DNA of 29,484 nt from UBA3700 sp963592135. Lineage in GTDB: Bacteria; Bacillota; Clostridia; Christensenellales; UBA3700. The stretch spans positions 1-29,484 of the forward strand of contig CAVAVP010000019.1 in NCBI GenBank assembly GCA_963592135.1. The letters are read 5' to 3'. The position numbers and the translations under genes are program-made. Numbering within the stretch: the first letter of the stretch is position 1; each line of letters begins with the position of its first letter. Shown here one piece after another: positions 24,454 to 29,484 of the stretch. The notes under the pieces are model-generated. The model was not told the DNA's origin and searched no databases. It saw only the letters and a list, made by a program, of their open reading frames with translations.

Positions 24454-25221
24454 TTATATTATTTCCAATTTTTCAAGAGCTTGCACTGCCCCTTGAAGGA
24501 TACTGGAATTCCTATCTAATTCAAAAATACTATTCCCTAGCATATCCGAGTATGACATCTCGCTATCATCTGGTATACATGTAAGTAAGCTTAAGCTTCC
24601 TATATCTAATTTATCTATCATACTCATATCAGGCACTCTATTAATTATTACACCTGATTTTTCAAACATAGTTAACTCTTTTGCCACATCATAGATTGTT
24701 TTCACTACTTGCAACCCTTTTTTAGAAGCATCGGAAACCAAAATCAAATGTGTAACCTTTTCCATAACACGACGATTTACTTGTTCTATTCCCGCTTCTC
24801 CATCTATTACAACATAGTCAAAGTTGCTAGCAACTAGACTAATAACCTCTTTTAAGTAAGCATTTACTTTACAATAACATCCTGCTGCTTCAGGCCTTCC
24901 TATTGCCAAGAAAGAAACATTATTAATTTCAACCAACGCATCAAATAATTGATATCTTGCTTCGCTTAAAAGTTCAATTGCAGCTTTTGTCTCACCGCCC
25001 TCTACGGCATTTATAAACAATTTTCTTATATCATCAACTGTAGAAGTTACATTAGTTCCAAGAGCTGTAGATAAGCCAACCGCAGGATCTGCGTCAATTG
25101 CTAAAATCTTTTTATCTGGAAATTTTTCCGCAAGGATTCTTACCATTAATGCTGATAACGAAGTTTTACCAACTCCACCTTTTCCTGTTAATGCTATGAT
25201 TGTAGTTTTCTTATCTTCCAT
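24454..25221 (-). CDS. CooC-like nickel-insertion ATPase
   Basis: A 255-residue MinD/SIMIBI-class ATPase. The deviant Walker A is GKGGVGKTS (13-21), followed by IDADPAVGLSTALG (42-55) and VVIDGEAGIEQ (about 157-167, Walker B region). The segment GRPEAAGCYCKVN (109-120) contains the CxC pair Cys115/Cys117, the known nickel-binding site at the CooC dimer interface, which argues for CooC over other MinD-type proteins. CooC normally loads nickel into carbon monoxide dehydrogenase, yet no such enzyme is encoded here. Its place directly before the dehydratase subunits, and the CooT-like gene overlapping its start, suggest it matures this enzyme. Confidence 0.9.
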   Translation of the reverse strand: MEDKKTTIIALTGKGGVGKTSLSALMVRILAEKFPDKKILAIDADPAVGLSTALGTNVTSTVDDIRKLFINAVEGGETKAAIELLSEARYQLFDALVEINNVSFLAIGRPEAAGCYCKVNAYLKEVISLVASNFDYVVIDGEAGIEQVNRRVMEKVTHLILVSDASKKGLQVVKTIYDVAKELTMFEKSGVIINRVPDMSMIDKLDIGSLSLLTCIPDDSEMSYSDMLGNSIFELDRNSSILQGAVQALEKLEII

Positions 25222-25412
25222 TATTCTGAAATCCTTATAACTACAAACCCATCAACTAGGCCAACCTTTTCTAATTGTCCTTTAAGTTCCAGTTTTCTAT
25301 CCATTAAGTCTATAAGCGTAATTAAATCGCCGTTGCACTCAATGCTTGCAACGTTTTTCATTAATATAGATTCTTCATCTTTTTTATTCCTATAAACTGT
25401 AGATAAACACAT
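25221..25412 (-). CDS. CooT-family small nickel-binding protein
   Basis: A 63-residue protein starting MCLSTVY, with Cys2 in the position known to bind nickel in CooT dimers. The rest (VASIECNGDLITLIDLMDRK, then a short strand-rich end in VVIRISE) follows the CooT pattern of a small beta-rich fold. The start codon comes two bases after the preceding stop, and its own stop overlaps the CooC-like start as TAATG. CooT is thought to act in nickel handling for carbon monoxide dehydrogenase. Pairing with a CooC-like ATPase supports the call; identification rests on pattern and not on an alignment. Confidence 0.8.
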   Translation of the reverse strand: MCLSTVYRNKKDEESILMKNVASIECNGDLITLIDLMDRKLELKGQLEKVGLVDGFVVIRISE

Positions 25413-25413
25413 A

Positions 25414-25644
25414 TTAACCCTCTAGATCTTTTTCTACTTGTGCTAATTTATCATTACTTGCAGACAATTCTTTCACAATTGTCTTAATTTTTTCAGCTTC
25501 TTTAACTTTTCCAGCCTTTTCAAGTTTTGTTGCTATACTAGCCAATTCTTCATTATGAGATTTATTATGTGAAACCATAAACTTAATTAAAACGTTTAAC
25601 TCTTCTATTGAGGCGTCTTCTTTAATATGATCATGTTCTTGCAT
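25414..25644 (-). CDS. small histidine-containing helical protein, first gene of the dehydratase operon
   Basis: A 76-residue, mostly helical, charged protein. Four histidines fall in two pairs: His4/His6 near the N-terminus (QEHDH) and His26/His30 in SHNKSHNEELA. These spacings suit a metal site. The second half (about 35-75) is an amphipathic, coiled-coil-like region rich in Lys, Glu and Ala. It resembles small His-bearing proteins I associate with anaerobe metal-cofactor operons (possibly the DUF8180 group), but I cannot confirm this. Being first in an operon with CooT and CooC homologues makes a nickel-binding or delivery role likely. GGGAGGG lies five bases before the ATG. Confidence 0.7.
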   Translation of the reverse strand: MQEHDHIKEDASIEELNVLIKFMVSHNKSHNEELASIATKLEKAGKVKEAEKIKTIVKELSASNDKLAQVEKDLEG

Positions 25645-25656
25645 AAAAACCCTCCC

Positions 25657-25672
25657 AAATGTAAACCCATTT
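25657..25672. promoter_or_regulatory. inverted repeat just downstream of the dehydratase promoter
   Basis: AAATG and CATTT flank six bases, placed between the -10 and the ribosome-binding site of the operon. A repressor bound here would block transcription start. The half sites are short, so this is only a candidate. Confidence 0.3.
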
Positions 25673-25677
25673 AATTA

Positions 25678-25706
25678 ATTTTATTATTAATAAAATAGTA
25701 TGTCAA
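25678..25706 (-). promoter_or_regulatory. strong promoter of the dehydratase/nickel-factor operon
   Basis: On the minus strand a perfect TTGACA (25701-25706), a 17-base spacer and TAAAAT (25678-25683) give one of the best sigma-A type promoters in the window. Just upstream, CGGTTA (25707-25712) and CGGTTT (25732-25737) form a direct repeat spaced 25 bases, a possible activator or repressor site. Confidence 0.8.
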
Positions 25707-25815
25707 TAACCGATTTTTATATAAATTTTTCAAACCGGCAAAATTTAGGGGGTAATTACTTAAAAAAGTAAACTCCAATTTATAAGAAAATAATCTAGTT
25801 TAATTGGTTAATTTT

Positions 25816-26868
25816 TTAGCAATATGAACCTTTTTTGCCTCTAATTATTTCAGCTAAATCAATAACTAATTGCTCAGTCTTTTCCCAACCTAAACATGGA
25901 TCAGTAATAGACTTACCATAAACACATTCTTCAACTTTTTGAGAACCATCAACAAGATAAGACTCTATCATCAATCCTTTAACAATGTTCATTATCTTAG
26001 GATTATGTCTCATTGAGTGAACCACCTCTTTTGCTATTCTTATTTGTTCTTCAAATTTTTTTCCTGAATTTGAATGGTTACAATCAACTATTACTGCTGG
26101 ATTTTCAAAATGAGCTGAATCATATTCTTCTGCTAAACTCAACAAATCTTCATAATGATAATTAGGGAAAGATTGACCTTTAGAGTTTACATGTCCACGT
26201 AATATTGCATGTGCAAGAGGATTTCCATGAGTACTAACTTCACAGCCCCTATAAATAAAAGTGTGACTCTTTTGTGCTGCATGGATAGAGTTTAACATAA
26301 CAGTCAAATCACCTGCTGTAGGATTTTTCATTCCAGCTGGTACATCCATGCCAGAGGCTACTAATCTATGTTCTTGGTTTTCAACGGACCTTGCTCCTAT
26401 TGCAACATAAGATAATAAATCATCTAAATATTGGTAATTTCCTGGATACAACATCTCATCTGCTGTAGAAAACCCTGTTTGTTGTAAAACTTTTAGATGA
26501 AGATCTCGAATAGTTAAAATTCCTTTTAACATATCTGATTTACCTTGTGGATTTGGTTGATGAAGCATTCCTTTATATCCTTCACCATTTGTTCTAGGTT
26601 TATTTGTATAAACTCTTGGTATCATGTAAATAACATCAGAAACCTTTTCTTGAAGTTTTCTAAGTCTAGAAACATATTCTAAAACAGCATCCTCTCTGTC
26701 TGCCGAACAAGGACCTATAATTAATAAAAATCTATTGTCTTTACCTGTAAATATTTTCTTAATATCTTCGTCATTTTTAGCTTTAATTAAGGCTAATTCC
26801 TTAGGAACAGGATATTGTTCTTTTATCTCTTCTGGAAGTGGCAACTTTCTAATATAATCCATATTCAT
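25816..26868 (-). CDS. 3-deoxy-7-phosphoheptulonate synthase, class I (AroG/F/H type)
   Basis: First enzyme of the shikimate pathway, joining phosphoenolpyruvate and erythrose-4-phosphate. Motifs are IIGPCSADRED (metal-binding Cys), PRVYTNKPRT with YKGM, GARSVENQEHRLVASG, and DCNHSNSGKKFEEQ. The short N-terminus has the AroG/F/H layout, in which aromatic amino acids inhibit the enzyme. I place the start at the ATG at 26868, because AGAGG lies 9 bases upstream; a TTG at 26874 is too close to it. That gives 350 residues. The gene is separated from its neighbours on both sides and seems to be its own transcript. Confidence 0.95.
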   Translation of the reverse strand: MNMDYIRKLPLPEEIKEQYPVPKELALIKAKNDEDIKKIFTGKDNRFLLIIGPCSADREDAVLEYVSRLRKLQEKVSDVIYMIPRVYTNKPRTNGEGYKGMLHQPNPQGKSDMLKGILTIRDLHLKVLQQTGFSTADEMLYPGNYQYLDDLLSYVAIGARSVENQEHRLVASGMDVPAGMKNPTAGDLTVMLNSIHAAQKSHTFIYRGCEVSTHGNPLAHAILRGHVNSKGQSFPNYHYEDLLSLAEEYDSAHFENPAVIVDCNHSNSGKKFEEQIRIAKEVVHSMRHNPKIMNIVKGLMIESYLVDGSQKVEECVYGKSITDPCLGWEKTEQLVIDLAEIIRGKKGSYC

Positions 26869-26882
26869 ATACAAATACCTCT

Positions 26883-26906
26883 AATACTTTTATCGCGAGT
26901 ATTATA
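26883..26906 (-). promoter_or_regulatory. DAHP synthase promoter with inverted repeat over the -10
   Basis: TATAAT at 26901-26906, preceded by TGC (extended -10), gives a good promoter core; no well-spaced -35 is seen. AATACT and AGTATT (26898-26903 and 26883-26888) form a dyad that overlaps the -10 and covers the start site. That arrangement suits a repressor operator. Confidence 0.5.
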
Positions 26907-26947
26907 GCAAACTATATAGAATTTATCATCAATTTTAAATGCAAAAT

Positions 26948-27685
26948 TTATGTAAGTGGATTTGTATGCAAAATAATACCTGTTAAACCATTTTTATTTA
27001 CAATAATTTCTGTACTTGTATTATTCATAAGTCCACCTACAATTGCGGTAGTTAAAACACCTGTCACTATTCTTTTTGAGTTTTCAATAATTGTTCTTAA
27101 AATTTCTTCTTTAGTCATTGTAGCAACGATGTATTTTTTTTCTCTTTTTATTGTCAAATATACTTTATTTTTTCTAATTGATTTTGTAATTTTTTCAAGA
27201 TTTTTATCACTTAACGCTGCTTTTAACGACCAGCTTTGAAGTTCTATATTACCAGATGTTGCATTAGATAACCTTAATTCTACTTTCTCATTATCATATT
27301 GTAGATAACCGCTTGCTTTTAAGCAACTTCTATAAAAAGTTATCCAATAAGGGGCTTCAGCGAATATTTTATCTTCATCATTTATGGTTAAATAGATTGA
27401 CTTTATTTTTAAAAAACTCAAGTCAATATCTCTAACTAAAGTTGCAAGAAGTTCATTAATTTCTTTTTCATTGAATAGGTATTTGTATTGTCCGGTTAAA
27501 TCCATTTCTTTAGCAGCATCTTCTGCTTTTTCCATTAACATATCGCTCGCTGTTAAAGATTCATCCATACTAAGCACATAACCTGGAGTATTATTTGTAA
27601 AATCGCATAATAAAAAGGCAAAGCCTATAATGATAGCTAAAACAAAAATTACTAAAATTATTAAAACATTCTTTGTCTTGCTCAT
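26948..27685 (-). CDS. membrane-anchored protein of unknown function
   Basis: A 245-residue protein with one N-terminal transmembrane segment (about 7-28) and a domain that should lie outside the cytoplasm. The domain mixes strands and helices (SIYLTINDEDKIF, VELRLSNATSG, KVYLTIKREKKYIVATM) and ends in a glycine-containing segment. It vaguely recalls the YpmS/DUF2140 group in layout, but I cannot claim membership. The ATG overlaps the rsmJ stop as ATGA, so it is translated with rsmJ. Confidence 0.7.
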   Translation of the reverse strand: MSKTKNVLIILVIFVLAIIIGFAFLLCDFTNNTPGYVLSMDESLTASDMLMEKAEDAAKEMDLTGQYKYLFNEKEINELLATLVRDIDLSFLKIKSIYLTINDEDKIFAEAPYWITFYRSCLKASGYLQYDNEKVELRLSNATSGNIELQSWSLKAALSDKNLEKITKSIRKNKVYLTIKREKKYIVATMTKEEILRTIIENSKRIVTGVLTTAIVGGLMNNTSTEIIVNKNGLTGIILHTNPLT

Positions 27686-28323
27686 AATACAATTATATCA
27701 TATCTTATTGTTTTTCCATTTATTTGATATGATGCTTTCTTACCCCCTAAAAAATCTGCCTTAAGTGGTCTCTTTATAACAACCTTTTTAGGATTAACAC
27801 TAAGTGCGGCCTCTAGTAATTCCTCTCCATTATTACATGGCCTTTCTAATTGTTGTAAAAGCTGAAATTTCTTTTTTATTAAACTAGACTTTTGTCTTTC
27901 TGGGAACATAGGATCTAAATAAACTACATCTATATCTGAAGGTATTTTAGATATTCCCTCTATACTATTTTCGTTTATGGCAGTTATCTTACATGCTACA
28001 TTCTTCAACAACTCGTTATCTTTTGCCCTATCTAATCCGTCTTTTAATAGGCTAAATATTGTTTTATTACTCTCAAACATATAAACATTAAAGCCGCTTG
28101 CTGCAAGTAAAAAAGAATCCTCTCCAAGTCCTGCAGTCATATCTACACATACAGAATTTAACCCCTCTTTCAATTTAGCAGCCTTTACAATGTGCTCTGC
28201 ATTCAAATTATTTATTTTTAATCTTGGAATTAAACTTGTAAAATCACAAAAAGCTGATATTTTGCCATCAGTAAGAGTTAAGGTTCCATTATGTTTTTCT
28301 AATAATAATTCATTCATTTTCAC
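27682..28323 (-). CDS. rsmJ: 16S rRNA (guanine1516-N2)-methyltransferase-like protein
   Basis: A 213-residue SAM methyltransferase with the features of RsmJ (YhiQ): VDMTAGLGEDSFLLAASGF (60-78), VVYLDPMFPERQKSSLIKKK, and VVIKRPLKADFLGG near the end. RsmJ methylates a 16S rRNA guanine in E. coli. The first usable codon is GTG at 28323, directly after the Nudix stop; an ATG follows two codons later at 28317 and is an equally good start. No strong ribosome-binding site is seen, which fits coupling to the Nudix gene. Confidence 0.88.
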   Translation of the reverse strand: MKMNELLLEKHNGTLTLTDGKISAFCDFTSLIPRLKINNLNAEHIVKAAKLKEGLNSVCVDMTAGLGEDSFLLAASGFNVYMFESNKTIFSLLKDGLDRAKDNELLKNVACKITAINENSIEGISKIPSDIDVVYLDPMFPERQKSSLIKKKFQLLQQLERPCNNGEELLEAALSVNPKKVVIKRPLKADFLGGKKASYQINGKTIRYDIIVL

Positions 28324-28824
28324 TTACATGTCATTATTTTTATCTAAATAATACAATAAAAATTCTTTAGCCAAACTGTTTTCTTTTATATTAGTTTTAG
28401 CATCATCAAAACTAAACCAACTATACAAATCTATTTCTCTATTTGGTTTAAATTCTTTATCATTTTTAACAAAAGCGGTAAAGTTACACATTAATGTATT
28501 TGAAGGCTCAAAATACTTGGCTTTGTTATATATACTATAATCTACACTCATCCCCGTTTCTTCTTTTATTTCTCTTTTTAATGCTTCTTCTAGTGATTCA
28601 CCTATATTTACGTAACCTGCAACCAAAATATATATTGGCTTATTATATTGTTGAATTAATAATATTTTGTTATTTTCCTCATTTATAACTATCATGGAAA
28701 CAGCAACGCTATATTTTGGAAATTTAAATTCGTTACACCTTTTACAATATGGAATTATACCTTCATTATCTAGCGTCTTTAACTCTAATTTACATCCACA
28801 TTCGCTACAATATTTTTCTATCAT
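28324..28824 (-). CDS. Nudix hydrolase with N-terminal zinc ribbon
   Basis: A 166-residue protein. The N-terminus has two CxxC pairs (Cys6/Cys9 and Cys27/Cys30), a zinc ribbon as in NudC-type NADH pyrophosphatases. The Nudix box is complete: Gly70, Glu76, then REIKEETGM (84-92), matching G-x5-E-x7-REUxEExGU. It is shorter than NudC and lacks the full N-terminal domain, so the substrate may be another nucleoside diphosphate derivative. It overlaps the DUF1653 gene by 4 bases (ATGA). Confidence 0.92.
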   Translation of the reverse strand: MIEKYCSECGCKLELKTLDNEGIIPYCKRCNEFKFPKYSVAVSMIVINEENNKILLIQQYNKPIYILVAGYVNIGESLEEALKREIKEETGMSVDYSIYNKAKYFEPSNTLMCNFTAFVKNDKEFKPNREIDLYSWFSFDDAKTNIKENSLAKEFLLYYLDKNNDM

Positions 28825-29069
28825 TTCTTTGTTTCATCCTCTATTTCTTGTAGTTCAAATCTATATTTTTGCTTAACATTTGGATATTTTACATGGTCAA
28901 CTTCGGACAAAAACATTTCTTTATCTCTAACCCAAAGTCCACCATCTGCATAAAGCCTTCTATATATTACCATTTCTCTTTTAGTTTCGCTATCTAGAGC
29001 AACATTTTCAACTATGTAATGATTACCCTTAAAATGTTTGTATATACGCCCTATTTTTAACTCATTCAT
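28821..29069 (-). CDS. DUF1653-family small protein
   Basis: An 82-residue protein with the DUF1653 pattern: GRIYKHFKGNHYIVENVA at the N-terminus, then SETKREMVIYRRLYADGG and LWVRDKEMF. The function of the family is not known. It is the first gene of the operon with the Nudix hydrolase, rsmJ and the membrane protein. AGGAG lies upstream of the ATG. Confidence 0.88.
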   Translation of the reverse strand: MNELKIGRIYKHFKGNHYIVENVALDSETKREMVIYRRLYADGGLWVRDKEMFLSEVDHVKYPNVKQKYRFELQEIEDETKK

Positions 29070-29095
29070 AATTTTCTCCTATTTATAAAATAATT

Positions 29096-29133
29096 ATTCC
29101 CGTATAAATTCTATATTTGAAAATAACGGGAAT
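29096..29133. repeat. inverted repeat upstream of the DUF1653 gene
   Basis: ATTCCCGT (29096-29103) pairs with ACGGGAAT (29126-29133) over a 22-base loop. On the minus strand only AATTATTTTAT follows, a poor U tract, so it may be a weak terminator for the upstream gene or a leader structure of the DUF1653 operon. A possible TATAAT lies just upstream on the minus strand (29138-29143). Confidence 0.4.
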
Positions 29134-29142
29134 ATTAATTAT

Positions 29143-29159
29143 AAAGATTAAAAATCTTT
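29143..29159. terminator. short hairpin after the partial helix-turn-helix gene
   Basis: AAAGATT, a three-base loop, then AATCTTT form a 7-base stem 24 bases after the stop codon of the minus-strand gene at the right edge. It is AT-rich and not followed by a clear U-run, so termination is uncertain. Confidence 0.3.
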
Positions 29160-29182
29160 GTAGTTCTATTTTTATAATATAT

Positions 29183-29484
29183 CTAAAAATTAATTTTTAC
29201 AATTTCTTTTACCTTTTTATAAGATTCCATAAGAGCATCTCCAACTTCTTTTATGTCCTTATTTTGCTCTACTGCGATTTCTTGAACTGCTTTATCCTCC
29301 ATATATATCATAGATAAATATTTAAAATTTTCTTCTCCTAAATATTCTTTTTCTTTTTCACTTAAATTGTTTAGAAAATTTATTGTTCGTTTATTATTTG
29401 TTAAAATTCTCTCCGAAAGATAATAATCAATTAAAAAATCTCTTTTTAGATAAAATTCATCTCTAAGAGTATTAACAACAATAC
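29183..29484 (-). CDS. small helix-turn-helix-like protein (5' end outside window)
   Basis: The last 99 codons of a gene that begins beyond the right edge. The visible part is helical and charged. It includes LSEKEKEYLGEENFKYLSMI, then KAVQEIAVEQNKDIKEVGDA and a basic end in KKVKEIVKINF. The order of helices, with EIA followed by a second helix, resembles sigma-70 region 4 or ArpU-type regulators, which are often phage-related. I see no other phage genes. The family call is tentative; the open frame and stop codon are clear. Confidence 0.6.
   Translation of the reverse strand, partial: IVVNTLRDEFYLKRDFLIDYYLSERILTNNKRTINFLNNLSEKEKEYLGEENFKYLSMIYMEDKAVQEIAVEQNKDIKEVGDALMESYKKVKEIVKINF

Noticed and set aside
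25756..25771. TTACTT/AAGTAA stem as terminator of DAHP synthase
   Set aside because: It is a six-base AT stem with no U-run after it on the minus strand, so it is too weak to call.
26869..26874. TTG start for DAHP synthase
   Set aside because: It is only 3 bases after AGAGG; the ATG at 26868 has better spacing and codon.
29183..29484. Prophage edge suggested by the ArpU-like partial gene
   Set aside because: Only one partial gene points this way; no integrase, repeat or other phage gene is visible.

Overview
The window is AT-rich chromosomal DNA from a strictly anaerobic, low-GC Firmicute, most likely a Clostridia-class gut or rumen-type bacterium (Lachnospirales/Eubacteriales-like). The signs are purine-rich ribosome-binding sites (AGGAG, AGAGG), strongly A/T-biased codons, a PyrR-type RNA attenuator, an NAD-linked class 1B dihydroorotate dehydrogenase (pyrK-pyrD) and an oxygen-sensitive 2-hydroxyacyl-CoA dehydratase-type module. 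No rRNA, tRNA, CRISPR array, insertion sequence or phage block was seen. The species is not identified.

Layout. (1) Positions 1-3468, minus strand: a hybrid sensor histidine kinase overlaps a downstream sugar-binding lipoprotein that runs off the left edge. (2) Positions 3609-13063, plus strand: a complete UMP biosynthesis operon, pyrB-pyrC-carA-carB-pyrK-pyrD-pyrF-pyrE, behind a promoter and a PyrR-type attenuator, ending in a terminator shared with the convergent operon. (3) Positions 13120-20623, minus strand: an NSS-family sodium symporter, a methyltransferase, an alpha/beta hydrolase, a HAD phosphatase, nagB, nagA, a divergent ROK-type kinase and a GNAT acetyltransferase. (4) Positions 20696-25706, minus strand: a strong promoter drives a small His-containing protein, a CooT-like protein, a CooC-like ATPase, two 2-hydroxyacyl-CoA dehydratase-family subunits, their ASKHA activase and a 58-residue membrane protein. 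(5) Positions 25816-29484, minus strand: DAHP synthase, a membrane-anchored protein of unknown function, rsmJ, a Nudix hydrolase, a DUF1653 protein and a partial small helix-turn-helix-like protein.

Two things stand out. First, CarA is full length and correctly placed, but all three residues of its glutaminase triad are replaced (Cys to Gly248, His to Asn333, Glu to Ser335). The pyrimidine pathway of this organism may therefore use free ammonia. Second, the block at 20.7-25.7 kb joins nickel-maturation factors (CooC with its CxC site, and CooT) to a two-subunit radical dehydratase/reductase-type iron-sulfur enzyme and its ATP-dependent activator. There is no carbon monoxide dehydrogenase in the window. 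I know of no characterised function for this combination, and it is the best candidate here for an undescribed system.

Most operons are tightly packed. At nine junctions the stop and start codons overlap as TAATG, which suggests translational coupling.
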